64,000 nucleotides of DNA from Sphingobium nicotianae (GCF_018603885.1 NZ_JAHGAW010000001.1:248001-312000), one strand, 5' to 3'. Positions 26,494 to 35,424 are shown, counted from the first letter of the stretch. Made by a program: numbers and translations. The notes: generated from the letters alone by a model not told the origin.

Positions 26494-27438
26494 TCAGCCG
26501 CCAAGCGCGAGGAACTTGTCGGCGCGCTGGCGGCGCAACTGCTCCGCGCCCAGACCATCCAGCGCCCGCAGTTCCTCGACGATCGCCTTCTCGAGCGACT
26601 GGATCGCGACTTCGGGCGCGCGATGCGCACCGCCGACCGGCTCCGGCACGATTCGGTCGATCACGCCCAGCGTCTCGAGCTGCTGCGCGGTCACCTGCAT
26701 GGCCTGCGCGGCGTCGGCGGCTTTGTCGGCCGTACGCCACAGGATGGACGCGCAGCCCTCCGGCGAGATGACCGAATAGATGGCATGCTCGAACATCAGC
26801 ACGCGATTGGCCGATGCCAGCGCCACGGCGCCGCCCGAGCCGCCCTCGCCCACCACGGCCGCAACCATCGGCACTCCGAGCGCGAGACACGACTCCGTCG
26901 CGCGCGCGATCGCCTCGGCCTGGCCGCGCTCCTCCGCCTGGACACCGGGAAACGCGCCAGACGTATCCACCAACGTCACCACCGGCAGCCCGAACCGGCC
27001 AGCCAGCTCCATCAGCCGAACCGCCTTGCGATAGCCCTCCGGCATGCCCATGCCGAAATTGTGCTTCACGCGGCTCGCGGTATCATGGCCTTTCTCATGC
27101 CCCATCAGCATGACCTTGCGGCCGGATATGGTCGCGAAGCCGCCCTGGATCGCCTTGTCGTCGGCATAGGCACGGTCACCGGCGAGCGGCACGAAGTCGC
27201 TGCACATATTCGCTACGAAGTCCCGGAAATGCGGGCGCTCGGCATGGCGGGCGACTTGCGTCTTCTGCCAGGGCGTGAGCTTCGCATAAAGTTCGGCGAG
27301 CATGGTCGTCGAGCGCTGCTGCAGCTTCTCGATCTCCGCACCGATGTTGAGCGCGCCGTCGTCGGCCGTCTCGCGCAGTTCGTCGATCCGCGCCTGCAGC
27401 GCCGCGACCGGCTTCTCAAAGTCGAGATAACTGATCAT
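26494..27438 (-). CDS. accA: acetyl-CoA carboxylase carboxyltransferase subunit alpha
   Basis: At 314 residues this is a normal-length AccA, the half of the carboxyltransferase that moves carboxyl from biotin to acetyl-CoA for fatty acid synthesis. Recognised segments: MISYLDFEKPVAALQARIDE, the crotonase-like core LMGHEKGHDT, GMPEGYRKAVRLMELA, VDTSGAFPGVQAEERGQ and VVGEGGSGGAVAL. It begins nine bases after the end of xerD and is probably co-transcribed with it. Confidence 0.97.
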   Translation of the reverse strand: MISYLDFEKPVAALQARIDELRETADDGALNIGAEIEKLQQRSTTMLAELYAKLTPWQKTQVARHAERPHFRDFVANMCSDFVPLAGDRAYADDKAIQGGFATISGRKVMLMGHEKGHDTASRVKHNFGMGMPEGYRKAVRLMELAGRFGLPVVTLVDTSGAFPGVQAEERGQAEAIARATESCLALGVPMVAAVVGEGGSGGAVALASANRVLMFEHAIYSVISPEGCASILWRTADKAADAAQAMQVTAQQLETLGVIDRIVPEPVGGAHRAPEVAIQSLEKAIVEELRALDGLGAEQLRRQRADKFLALGG

Positions 27439-27447
27439 CGCAGCGCC

Positions 27448-28374
27448 CTAAGCGCCCCGCCGCTTGAGGTCAACGAGCGGATGACGCGCATTGACCAGTG
27501 CGACCAGCCTGCTCGCATCGACGTGTGTGTAGATCTGCGTCGTGGCGATGTCGGCATGGCCCAGCATCGCCTGCAGCGCGCGCAAATCAGCGCCACCTTC
27601 GAGCAAGTGAGTCGCGAAGGCATGGCGCAGCACGTGCGGACTGACGCGCGCGGGATCGATGCCCGCCTCCGCCGCCAGCGCGCGCACGAGCTGGAACAGG
27701 CGCACCCGGCTCAGGTGCGCCTTGCCGGACGGGAACAGCCAGGCGCCATCCTCAGGCACATGCGGGCGCCAGGCTGCGATGGCGGCGCGAGCCCTATCCG
27801 ATATCGGCACGAGCCGTTCGCGCCCGCCCTTGCCACGCAGGATCAGATAGGGCCGGTCGGTCGAGAGCGAGCGCAGCGGCAGCGACACCAGCTCGCTCGC
27901 GCGCAGGCCCGAGCCGTAGAGCAATTCGATCAAGGCCGCGAGCCGCAGGTCGAGCGGGTTGGGTGGCGTCTTGGCAAGCCGCGCGGCAATCACCGCGAAG
28001 ATCGCATCGACATCCTGATGGCTGAGGATCTTGGGCAGCGGCCGGCGTAGGCTCGGACGAGGCAGACCGGCAGACGGATTGTCCGTTCGGATCGCTTCGG
28101 CTTCCAGAAAGGCATAGAAACCGCGCAGGGCTGAGGATTTGCGCGCAAGGCTGGACGGCGAAAGGCTTGCCCAGCCTGCCCCGAGCGACCCGACCAGCGC
28201 CGCATCCGCATCGGCCAGATTGCCCATCTGTGCCGCCGCGTCGGTCAAGTCGTTGCGATAGGCGAGCAAGGTGTTGCGCGCTGCGCCGCGCTCGGCGGCC
28301 AGCATAGCGAGATAGCGATCAATCATCCCCGCGTCGCGCGCGCTGATCGGCGGCCGCTCCTCGGATGCAGCCAT
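27448..28374 (-). CDS. xerD: tyrosine recombinase XerD
   Basis: Site-specific recombinase that resolves chromosome dimers at dif with XerC and FtsK. The 308-residue protein has an N-terminal SAM-like DNA-binding domain and the catalytic set Arg in YGSGLRASELV, Lys in RGKGGRERLVP, His/Arg in HVLRHAFATHLLEGGADL, His in MLGHADIATTQ and Tyr in IYTHV. The motif context is that of XerD rather than a phage integrase, and no attachment site or phage gene is nearby. Its start overlaps the stop of the large secreted protein by one base. Confidence 0.93.
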   Translation of the reverse strand: MAASEERPPISARDAGMIDRYLAMLAAERGAARNTLLAYRNDLTDAAAQMGNLADADAALVGSLGAGWASLSPSSLARKSSALRGFYAFLEAEAIRTDNPSAGLPRPSLRRPLPKILSHQDVDAIFAVIAARLAKTPPNPLDLRLAALIELLYGSGLRASELVSLPLRSLSTDRPYLILRGKGGRERLVPISDRARAAIAAWRPHVPEDGAWLFPSGKAHLSRVRLFQLVRALAAEAGIDPARVSPHVLRHAFATHLLEGGADLRALQAMLGHADIATTQIYTHVDASRLVALVNARHPLVDLKRRGA

Positions 28375-30227
28375 CAGAGCCGTGCCATGGCCTCGGCGGC
28401 GATCATGCGCGCATAGGGATCGAGGCCGACATCATGCAGCGCCGTGACGATGAAATAGAGCTGCTGGGGCGGCAGCGCCCGCCAATTCTGCCCCTGCATG
28501 CCGACGCCCGTCAGCAGCGCGACGGTGCCCTGCTCGCGCCGCTGCGCCGCCGCCATGATCCCGCGCGCCCAGGGTCGGCGCGGTACCGTGTCGATGCCCG
28601 CATCCTTCAGCAGGCGTGCCCGCTCGGCGGCGGGCAAGCGCCCAAGGCCACCCAGCGCCGCGACCAGGCAATGGCCAAGCTGCTGATATTTGCTGCTGTC
28701 GGCCGAGACGAAGGCCGAGATACGATCGGCCGAGAGGTCGAGCTGCGGGGTCGGCAGCCCTGTCGCGAGCAGGGCCCAACTGCGCTCGCGCGCCGCGCCG
28801 CTTAGTTGCCCCAGCGCCGCCGTCCAGCGCGCCGCGCTGCGATCATAGCCGCCCGAGAGCATCGCCGCGATCAGCCACGGCGTATCCTCCCCCGCTCCCG
28901 CCGTAGCCGGAATTGTCGCCGCGGCACGGGCGATCACTGGCAGAGCGCCATAATAGACCCCCTCGGGACCAGCGAACCATTTGTCGGCGGGCTGCGCTTG
29001 CCAATATTGCCTCATCGCATCGATCCGCGCCCGAATCGATTCTCCAGCATAGACGTCGCGCAAAAGATTGCCGCGATCGGTCGCCGCGTCATCCGCTGTG
29101 CTGTCATCGGCGAGCGCCGAATAGAAGCCGAGCGACGCTGCGCCTGAAAACACGCCGAGTCGAGTTGCGACTGCCGTCCCGGGCAGCCGCCGCGCCAGCG
29201 AGAGCTCGGGCGCGCGCGCTTCCCACGCGCGCACCTGCGGGCCGACCGTGCCGAACAATGCGGCAGGGATCTCGACATTGGTCGCGGTCGCAAGACCGAA
29301 CCGCCAGGTGGTGAGACGCGCCACGCCATCCCATTCGATCTTGACCGACCGCCGGCTGTTCGGCCCGGCGCCCACGGCCTTCTCCGCAAGGCGATAGTCG
29401 ATACCCTTGGCGATCCCGCGTCGCTCGGCCTGGTTGAGCAGCGCGCTCGCCGTGCCCTGATCGGCCGAGAAGGAGGCGCAGATTGCGCTCGCCATGAACC
29501 AGCCCGGCTCGTCGCTGAAATCGCGCGCGCGCGGCAGGAGAGGGCAGAAGCCGGCCGGGTCGGCCGTGGCGAGTTGCGCCTGCATCGCCACCGAATAGAG
29601 CCGCTTGGTGAACTTGTCCGAATCGACGCCCTGAATGAGCAGGCGCGCATTGTCCGCCTCGCCCATGCGCAACAGCAGCCAGGCACGCTCGGCCGCCCAA
29701 TCGGCGCCATTGATGTCACCCGGCGTGTCGGTCTGAGAAAGCAGGGCACGGCGGGTGAGGATGCTGGCCCAGCGCGACAGGAACGGCGCGCTGGTCGCAC
29801 GCATGATCGCGGCAAGGCCGCGGCCATTGCCCTGACCGAACGCCGTCCGCTCGAGGCCGCCCAGTTCGGGTGTGAGCGGACCGATCAGGTCGAGCGAGCG
29901 CCGCGCCGTTGCCGGAAGGTCGTATTTGGCGCCGATCTCGTCCGCGGAATCATCGCTATTGGCGGCTGCGGGCATCGCGGCCGCGGCTGCCTCGACGCTC
30001 GCCGCGTCGGGCAACAAGGGCGTCGGCGTGGACTGGGCCGGCGCGCTGGGCGAGGTCGGACTTCCCTGCCCGGGGCTGGGCTGCGGACGGGCCGGTGCCT
30101 GTGCCGGCTGGTCCCCGAAACCCGGTGGCAGCAGTGATTCCGGGCCACTGCTTTGCTGGGCGAGCACGGGAATGGCCAGCGCGGCTGCACTCAGGCCGAG
30201 CAGCAAATAGGTCCGGTTGATGCGCAC
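28374..30227 (-). CDS. large secreted/periplasmic protein of unknown function, 617 aa
   Basis: The N-terminus has a clear signal peptide (TYLLLGLSAAALAIPVLA followed by QQSS), then a Pro/Gln/Ser-rich linker of about 50 residues, and a long Ala/Leu/Arg-rich helical body. The body has features of helical-hairpin repeats (GEADNARLLIQGVDSDKF, LLNQAERRGIAKGIDYRLAE), reminiscent of TPR-like scaffolds, but no family is recognised. It shares an operon with xerD and accA and follows a 57-residue membrane protein by eight bases. Its location suggests a cell-envelope role (inference). Confidence 0.8.
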   Translation of the reverse strand: MRINRTYLLLGLSAAALAIPVLAQQSSGPESLLPPGFGDQPAQAPARPQPSPGQGSPTSPSAPAQSTPTPLLPDAASVEAAAAAMPAAANSDDSADEIGAKYDLPATARRSLDLIGPLTPELGGLERTAFGQGNGRGLAAIMRATSAPFLSRWASILTRRALLSQTDTPGDINGADWAAERAWLLLRMGEADNARLLIQGVDSDKFTKRLYSVAMQAQLATADPAGFCPLLPRARDFSDEPGWFMASAICASFSADQGTASALLNQAERRGIAKGIDYRLAEKAVGAGPNSRRSVKIEWDGVARLTTWRFGLATATNVEIPAALFGTVGPQVRAWEARAPELSLARRLPGTAVATRLGVFSGAASLGFYSALADDSTADDAATDRGNLLRDVYAGESIRARIDAMRQYWQAQPADKWFAGPEGVYYGALPVIARAAATIPATAGAGEDTPWLIAAMLSGGYDRSAARWTAALGQLSGAARERSWALLATGLPTPQLDLSADRISAFVSADSSKYQQLGHCLVAALGGLGRLPAAERARLLKDAGIDTVPRRPWARGIMAAAQRREQGTVALLTGVGMQGQNWRALPPQQLYFIVTALHDVGLDPYARMIAAEAMARL

Positions 30228-30235
30228 GCCTGCCC

Positions 30236-30409
30236 CTATCCCGCCAGCTTCTCGGCCGGGACGGGCACGTCGATCCGGCCGACCGGCTGTTCGCCGCCCT
30301 TCGACCAGGAGACGACAAGCAGCGCCAGGAACAGGATCAGGAGGAGAGGGCCAAGCCAGAACAAGGGATGTCGGCGGGCACGATAGGGATCACGGCGGCT
30401 GAGTTTCAT
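30236..30409 (-). CDS. small single-pass membrane protein, 57 aa
   Basis: ATG 30409 to TAG 30236-30238. A basic N-terminus (MKLSRRDPYRARRHP) is followed by one hydrophobic segment (LFWLGPLLLILFLALLVVSW) and a short polar tail (SKGGEQPVGRIDVPVPAEKL). By the positive-inside rule the tail is probably periplasmic. It is first in the minus-strand run leading to the secreted protein, xerD and accA. I do not recognise a named family. The divergent aroK starts 75 bases away. Confidence 0.72.
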   Translation of the reverse strand: MKLSRRDPYRARRHPLFWLGPLLLILFLALLVVSWSKGGEQPVGRIDVPVPAEKLAG

Positions 30410-30483
30410 GAGCGGATATGTTGGCCTTGCCGGTTTGCGAGAAGGTTGCCTCGGACGTGAGCGGCTGTATAGCCGCGCTGGTC

Positions 30484-31026
30484 ATGGGGCGAAACGATAA
30501 ATGTGAAGAAGGGCGCGAACCACTTCCCTCGCTCGTCCTGGTCGGGCTGATGGGAGTCGGCAAGTCGACCATCGGCCGTCGCCTCGCCGCGCGCCTCGGC
30601 CTGCCCTTCGTCGATGCCGACGACGAGATCGAGCGGGCGGCCGGCATGAGCATCCAGGAAATCTTCGATACCTATGGCGAGGCGCCATTCCGCGACGGCG
30701 AGCGGCGCGTGATCGCTCGGCTGATCGATGGCACGCCCAAGGTGATCGCAACGGGCGGCGGCGCCTTCGTCAATGACGAGACGCGCGCCCTCATCCTCGA
30801 GCGGGCAACGGCAATCTGGCTTGACGCCAATATCGACATTCTCGTCGAACGCGTCTCGCGCCGCGATGGCCGACCGCTGCTCAAGGGCAAGAATGCGCGC
30901 GAGGTGTTGATGCAGCTGGCGCGGGACCGCGCACCCTTCTATTCTCAGGCGCCGATCCGCGTCATGAGCTCGGACACGCCGCATGATGCCACGATCGACA
31001 AGATATTGAAGGCGATCGGCCGATGA
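30484..31026 (+). CDS. aroK: shikimate kinase
   Basis: Phosphorylates shikimate at O3 using ATP, step five of the shikimate pathway. The P-loop is LVGLMGVGKSTIGRRLA, the shikimate-binding segment is FVDADDEIE and FRDGERRVI, the ATGGGAF loop is present, and the lid has RDGRPLL. ATG 30484 gives 180 residues; the frame could begin at 30418 but those residues are not part of the family. The stop overlaps the aroB start (ATGA). Confidence 0.95.
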   Translation: MGRNDKCEEGREPLPSLVLVGLMGVGKSTIGRRLAARLGLPFVDADDEIERAAGMSIQEIFDTYGEAPFRDGERRVIARLIDGTPKVIATGGGAFVNDETRALILERATAIWLDANIDILVERVSRRDGRPLLKGKNAREVLMQLARDRAPFYSQAPIRVMSSDTPHDATIDKILKAIGR

Positions 31027-32138
31027 CGCCAACCACAACCATCGTACCCGTCGCATTGGGCGAGCGCAGCTATGAGGTCGTCATTCAGGCGGGCCTGCTC
31101 GATCGCGCAGGCGAGGCACTGGCACCTTTTGCCACGAGCCGGCCGTTTCTGGTGATCACCGATGCGCATGTCGGGCCGGCACAGTGGCCGCGCCTGCAAG
31201 CGTCGCTCGAACGCGCCGGTCTCGCCGCCGAGCTGGTGACGCTGCCTGCGGGCGAAAGCACCAAGAGCTGGCAGCAGCTCGAAGCCCTCACCGATCGCAT
31301 GATCGAGCATGGCATCGAGCGACGTGATCATGTCATCGCGCTTGGTGGCGGGGTCATTGGCGATCTGGTCGGATTCGCCGCCGCGATCGTCAAGCGCGGC
31401 TGCAACTTCATCCAGATCCCCACCACCCTGCTAGCCCAGGTGGACAGTTCGGTGGGTGGCAAGACCGCGATCAACAGCCGCGCCGGTAAGAATCTGCTCG
31501 GCGCTTTCCACCAGCCCAGTCTCGTGCTGATCGATCCGGACACGCTCGATACGCTCGGCCCGCGCGAGGTTCGCGCCGGCTATGCTGAAGTCGTCAAATA
31601 TGGCCTGATCGATGATCTGGCCTTCTTCGACTATTGCGAGGCGAACGGTCCGGCGCTGCTCGCGGGCAAGGCCGAGGCACGCGCTTATGCTATCGCGAAG
31701 AGCGTTGCGGCCAAGGCCGCGATCGTCGCCGAGGACGAGCGCGAGACCAGCGGCCGCCGTGCCTTGCTCAACCTCGGCCACACCTTCGGCCATGCGTTGG
31801 AAGCCGAGACCGGCTTTTCGGACAAGCTGCTACATGGCGAGGCCGTTGCGGCGGGCATGGCGCTGGCGTTCGGCTATTCCGTGCGGCGCGGCGAATGTTC
31901 GGGGCAGGATGTCGGCCGCGTCGTCGCCCATCTGCGCGCCTCGGGCCTCCCCGCGTCGCTCGCCGATGCCGGCGTCCGCGCTTCGGGCGCGCGGCTGGTT
32001 GAACATATGCTCCACGACAAGAAGATGAGCGCCGGCACGCTGCCCTTCCTCCTCGCCAGGGGCATCGGCCAGACCTATCTCGCCAAGGATGTCGATTTGG
32101 CGGACGTGGCGGCGTTTCTGGACGAGACCTCAGACTAA
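31023..32138 (+). CDS. aroB: 3-dehydroquinate synthase
   Basis: NAD- and zinc-dependent enzyme making 3-dehydroquinate from DAHP, step two of the shikimate pathway. At 371 residues it has normal length. Motifs: ALGGGVIGDLVGFAAA for NAD, PTTLLAQVDSSVGGKTAIN for substrate, and LNLGHTFGHALEAE with zinc ligands. Coupled to aroK by a four-base overlap. A hairpin follows at 32144-32169 that could act as terminator. Confidence 0.97.
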   Translation: MTPTTTIVPVALGERSYEVVIQAGLLDRAGEALAPFATSRPFLVITDAHVGPAQWPRLQASLERAGLAAELVTLPAGESTKSWQQLEALTDRMIEHGIERRDHVIALGGGVIGDLVGFAAAIVKRGCNFIQIPTTLLAQVDSSVGGKTAINSRAGKNLLGAFHQPSLVLIDPDTLDTLGPREVRAGYAEVVKYGLIDDLAFFDYCEANGPALLAGKAEARAYAIAKSVAAKAAIVAEDERETSGRRALLNLGHTFGHALEAETGFSDKLLHGEAVAAGMALAFGYSVRRGECSGQDVGRVVAHLRASGLPASLADAGVRASGARLVEHMLHDKKMSAGTLPFLLARGIGQTYLAKDVDLADVAAFLDETSD

Positions 32139-32143
32139 CCTTC

Positions 32144-32169
32144 GTCATTCCCACGTTCGCGGGAATGAC
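32144..32169. repeat. REP-like palindrome after aroB
   Basis: GTCATTCCC and GGGAATGAC form a perfect 9-bp stem with an 8-base loop (ACGTTCGC). The sequence is of the palindromic type common between sphingomonad genes. It lies between the convergent aroB and DUF423 genes and may serve as a bidirectional terminator, though it has only a short AT-rich flank. Confidence 0.75.
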
Positions 32170-32187
32170 AAATATAAGTGGGTCCGC

Positions 32188-32517
32188 TCAGCCGGATCGC
32201 GCGAACCGCCACCCCGTCCAGAGCCACCCGCCGATCATCGTCGCGCCACCGATCGGCGTGATCGCGCCGAGCCAATGCGGCGCGCCCAGCGCCATCGCAT
32301 AAAGCGTCGCGGCGAACAGCGCGCTTCCGCCCAGCAGAGCCCAGCGCGGCCCGTTCGGCAGTCCCGCCAGCGCAATTACCGCCACGGCATGCACCAGCTG
32401 ATACATCCCGCCCGTCCGCAGCCACTCCGCCGCCTGAACGCTCGCCGCGCCATGCGCGCCGAACGCACCTGCAGCGATTGCTATCGCCGCGCTCAGGGCC
32501 GCCACTGCTGCGATCAT
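32188..32517 (-). CDS. DUF423 family membrane protein
   Basis: The 109-residue protein has the DUF423 pattern: an N-terminal hydrophobic segment followed by GAFGAHG, then a helix containing YQLVHAVAVIALAG, and a last segment with GGATMIGGWLW. Four membrane helices are likely. The family has no established function. It is last in the run cvpA, NifU-like, CPA2 antiporter, DUF423; the start overlaps the antiporter stop by four bases. Confidence 0.9.
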   Translation of the reverse strand: MIAAVAALSAAIAIAAGAFGAHGAASVQAAEWLRTGGMYQLVHAVAVIALAGLPNGPRWALLGGSALFAATLYAMALGAPHWLGAITPIGGATMIGGWLWTGWRFARSG

Positions 32518-34319
32518 GCATCATCTCCGATCGTGGACTTTTCAGGCAGGATCATCGTGCGTCCCGGCCGGTAGAGCAGATCCCCCGCCGCCATCACGCC
32601 GGCGGACAATTGCACGTCCAGGCGCGCCTGGTCGTTCGCGCGATATTGCCGCTCGACCTCGTCGATCTCGGGAACGGTAAGGCCGAGCCGGTCCAGCGCC
32701 GTCCGCCCCATCGTCACTGCCGATTCGAACACCTCGCGCGTCACCGCGCCGTTCCCCAGCGCGTTGAAATCGAGCAATTGCCGGCGGTCGAACACCCGCA
32801 CCAGAATACCGATCTGCGGGAAGGCTTCCTGGATAGGCGCCAGCGCCGCAGCCGAGAAATTATGGTCGTCATGCGCGAAGATCAGCAGGTTCGCCTGCTC
32901 GGCCCCGGCAAGCCGCAGCAGGTCGATGCGCGTCCCGTCGCCATAATAGACCTTGATGTTAAACTGCCCGGAAATCTCGATCTGCGCCGGCTTCTTGTCG
33001 ATCAGCGTGACCTTGCAGCCCTGTCCCATCAGCATCTGCGCGACGGTCTGGCCGAAGCGGCCATAGCCAACGATGATCGTCGCCCCGCGCGCCGCCATTT
33101 CCGGGCCGTCGAGGCCTGCGACGTCCCCTTCCTCCTTGGAAAATTCAAGCCGACGAGCGATCATCAGCAGGAAGGGCGTGGTCATCATCGAGACGGTCAC
33201 GATCGCGCTGAACGTGCTCGCCGCCGCCGGCGCCACCAGCAACGCCGACTGCGCCTGCGAGAAGAGCACGAAGGCGAACTCGCCGCCCTGGCTCAGCAGC
33301 AGGCCGAGCGCCAGCGCCTGCCCGCGCGGCATGCGGAAGAGCAGCCCGAGCGCGGTGATCAGCGCGACCTTGACCGCCACCAGCAGCAGCGCCATGCCGA
33401 TGATGAAGAAAGGCGCCCGAGCGATCACCCCCAGATCCAGCACCATGCCGACCGCGACGAAGAACAGGCCGAGCAGGATCGTGCGGAACGGCTCGACATC
33501 CGACTCGATCTCGTGGCGATAGGGCGAGTCCGCCAGCATCACGCCGGCGATGAACGCGCCCAACGCTGCCGAAAGATGCAGCGCATGCATCAGCGAGGCC
33601 GAGGCCAGCACCGCGAACAGACCGACCGCGACGAATAATTCCCGCTCGCCGAGCCGGCCGACGAGCCGCAGCAGCGGGCGCAGGACAAACCGTCCCGCAA
33701 ATACCAGCCCGACGATCGCGCCCAGCGTATAGAGCGCCAGCGTCCAGCCCGGGGGCGTGTTCGGCTCGGCCGGCGCGCGCGAGAGCGAGGCGATGATGGT
33801 GATCATCGGCACGATGGCCAGATCCTGCAGCAGCAGGATGGCGAAGGCCTTTTCACCGAATGGCGAGTTGATCCGGCCGCTCGCCTTGAGACTCGGCAGC
33901 ACCTGCGCGGTCGAAGAGAGCGCCAGCGGTAGCCCGAGCGCGATCGCCGCACCGCCGCTGAAGCCCGTCAGTCCGAAGATCAGACCGGCGAGCGCCACGC
34001 CACAGACCGTCACCTGTAACACCCCGAGGCCGAAAATATCGTGCCGCAACCGCCAGAGCCGCTGTGGATTGAGCTCGAGGCCGACGAGGAACAGCAGCAG
34101 CACGATGCCGATCTCGGCCGTGTCCATCTTGCTCTGCCCGCCGCCGACCAGCGCGAAGCCATGCGGGCCCACCAGTGCGCCGGAGACGAGATAGCCCAAG
34201 GTCGCACCCAGGCCGAGACGCCGGAAAATGAGCACCAGCGTCAGCGCCACGCCGAGCAGGATCACGCCTTCGCTGAGCAGCAGCTCTGTCGCCGAGATCG
34301 CCGGAACGGGGTCAGCCAC
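32514..34319 (-). CDS. CPA2-type monovalent cation:proton antiporter with RCK domain (KefB/C-like)
   Basis: With GTG 34319 (VADPVPAISATELL) the protein has 601 residues. The first ~400 form a Na+/H+ exchanger-type membrane domain of about 12 segments (GLGATLGYLVSGALVGPHG, GFSGGAAIALGLPLALSSTA, LLLQDLAIVPM). Then an RCK/TrkA-N nucleotide-binding domain follows (ATIIVGYGRFGQTVAQML, VTLIDKKP). It resembles KefB/KefC glutathione-gated potassium efflux systems; no ancillary KefG/F gene is adjacent. GTG is chosen because the frame upstream to 34580 is Arg-rich and lies inside the NifU-like gene. Confidence 0.9.
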   Translation of the reverse strand: MADPVPAISATELLLSEGVILLGVALTLVLIFRRLGLGATLGYLVSGALVGPHGFALVGGGQSKMDTAEIGIVLLLFLVGLELNPQRLWRLRHDIFGLGVLQVTVCGVALAGLIFGLTGFSGGAAIALGLPLALSSTAQVLPSLKASGRINSPFGEKAFAILLLQDLAIVPMITIIASLSRAPAEPNTPPGWTLALYTLGAIVGLVFAGRFVLRPLLRLVGRLGERELFVAVGLFAVLASASLMHALHLSAALGAFIAGVMLADSPYRHEIESDVEPFRTILLGLFFVAVGMVLDLGVIARAPFFIIGMALLLVAVKVALITALGLLFRMPRGQALALGLLLSQGGEFAFVLFSQAQSALLVAPAAASTFSAIVTVSMMTTPFLLMIARRLEFSKEEGDVAGLDGPEMAARGATIIVGYGRFGQTVAQMLMGQGCKVTLIDKKPAQIEISGQFNIKVYYGDGTRIDLLRLAGAEQANLLIFAHDDHNFSAAALAPIQEAFPQIGILVRVFDRRQLLDFNALGNGAVTREVFESAVTMGRTALDRLGLTVPEIDEVERQYRANDQARLDVQLSAGVMAAGDLLYRPGRTMILPEKSTIGDDA

Positions 34320-34752
34320 GGGCCTGCCGCGCCCCGAGCGCTTGCGCCATCGCTGCGCTGGCCGCTTCGAAGGCGAGGCGCATGGAAGGATGGCGCGCCG
34401 GATAGTCGCGGCCCGCCGCGAGGAGCGCGAGGTCGGGCCAGTCCGGCAGCGCCTCGCTCTCGCCGGCCAGATAGGCCCGCCAGCCCGCATTGGCCGCCTC
34501 GATCGCCGCCAGATCCTTCCCCACCGCACTGCGCGCCAGGATTGCGGCGGCCGCCTGTCCGAGCGCGCACGCCTTGGCATCGAGGCCGATCGCGGCGATC
34601 CGGCCCTCCCCGTCCAGCGTGAGCGTCACCGTCATACGGCTCCCGCAGGTGGGCGAGCGCCGCTCATCGCGCGCCAGCGCGTCGGCGAGCGGCGGGAAGT
34701 CGGCGACGCTCGCCGCCATGCGCAGCACCTCGATGTTGTAAAGCGCGCTCAT
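34312..34752 (-). CDS. NifU/IscU-like iron-sulfur scaffold-family protein
   Basis: The 146-residue protein has the IscU/SufU-type fold: LYNIEVLRMAASVADFPPL start, first Cys in SPTCGSRMTVTL, second Cys in DAKACALGQAAAAIL. The third cysteine expected near the C-terminus is not seen; the corresponding region reads ARHPSMRLAFEAASAA. It is therefore doubtful that it builds clusters in the classical three-Cys way. Alphaproteobacterial proteins of this kind are annotated as iron-sulfur cluster assembly scaffold proteins. Overlaps the antiporter by eight bases. Confidence 0.78.
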   Translation of the reverse strand: MSALYNIEVLRMAASVADFPPLADALARDERRSPTCGSRMTVTLTLDGEGRIAAIGLDAKACALGQAAAAILARSAVGKDLAAIEAANAGWRAYLAGESEALPDWPDLALLAAGRDYPARHPSMRLAFEAASAAMAQALGARQARG

Positions 34753-34805
34753 CGGCCAGCTTTCCCCGCCATGCGGGCCAAACCCACAACGAAGCAGGAA
34801 GACCA

Positions 34806-34853
34806 GCGCACACGGGAATCCAGGGGCGGTCCAGCCTGGATTCCCGTGTGCGC
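34806..34853. repeat. perfect 19-bp inverted repeat
   Basis: Left arm 34806-34824 (GCGCACACGGGAATCCAGG) and right arm 34835-34853 are exact reverse complements around a 10-base loop. Directly after it, to 34865, a GCGGGAAATGAC-like tail resembles the REP element at 32144. It lies in the 120-base gap between cvpA and the NifU-like gene. Confidence 0.75.
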
Positions 34854-34872
34854 GGGAAATGACTGCGGGAGG

Positions 34873-35424
34873 TTACTCGACCGCATTGTCGCTCTCATTC
34901 CCGGACTCAGCGCCGCCCAATAGCCCGCCCTGGCGACTATTCTCCGCGATCCATTGGCTCATCGCCGATCCGCTTGCCGAAAGCAGCGGATAGGAGCGCG
35001 ACAGGCGCATCCAGTCCGGCCGGTTGGTCTCGGTGCCATAAAGCGCATCATAGCCGATCGAAAAGATCACGTAGCAGATTGTCGCCACCAGCAGGCCCTT
35101 GACTGCGCCGAAGCCGAGCCCGAGCAGCCGGTCGACCATGCCGAGCACAGAACTCTTGGTTCTCCCGCCAATCGAGCGCGCGAGCCATTTACCGAGGCCG
35201 AAGACGATGCCGAAGACAAGCGCGAAGGCCAGCAGCGCCGCGCCATATTCGGTGCCGATCAGGCCGGTCAGCAGGCCCGTCGCCGGCGTGTGAAACAGCC
35301 GCACCGCGACCATCCCCGCGATCAGCGCGCCGAGGGAGAGCGATTCGGTCACGAAACCGGCAATGAAGCCGCGAATGGCAAGGCCGCCGATCAGCAGCAG
35401 GACGGCAATGTCGAGAGCGGTCAT
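34873..35424 (-). CDS. cvpA: CvpA family inner-membrane protein
   Basis: At 183 residues with four hydrophobic segments, this matches CvpA. The start TALDIAVLLLIGGLAIRGF is typical, and the helix GMVDRLLGLGFGAVKGLL is the conserved family signature. E. coli CvpA was linked to colicin V production, and later to envelope stress resistance. The C-terminal tail is acidic and polar (GAESGNESDNAVE). It lies downstream of radA, separated by a repeat-bearing gap of 227 bases. Confidence 0.9.
   Translation of the reverse strand: MTALDIAVLLLIGGLAIRGFIAGFVTESLSLGALIAGMVAVRLFHTPATGLLTGLIGTEYGAALLAFALVFGIVFGLGKWLARSIGGRTKSSVLGMVDRLLGLGFGAVKGLLVATICYVIFSIGYDALYGTETNRPDWMRLSRSYPLLSASGSAMSQWIAENSRQGGLLGGAESGNESDNAVE

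Noticed and set aside
26194..28050. 618-residue plus-strand frame across M48 protease, accA and xerD
   Set aside because: Spans three well-supported minus-strand genes and consists of Arg/Ala/His-rich shadow sequence.
27448..28374. Phage integrase or genomic island boundary
   Set aside because: The motifs and the neighbour accA fit the housekeeping XerD; no att site, tRNA junction or phage genes nearby.
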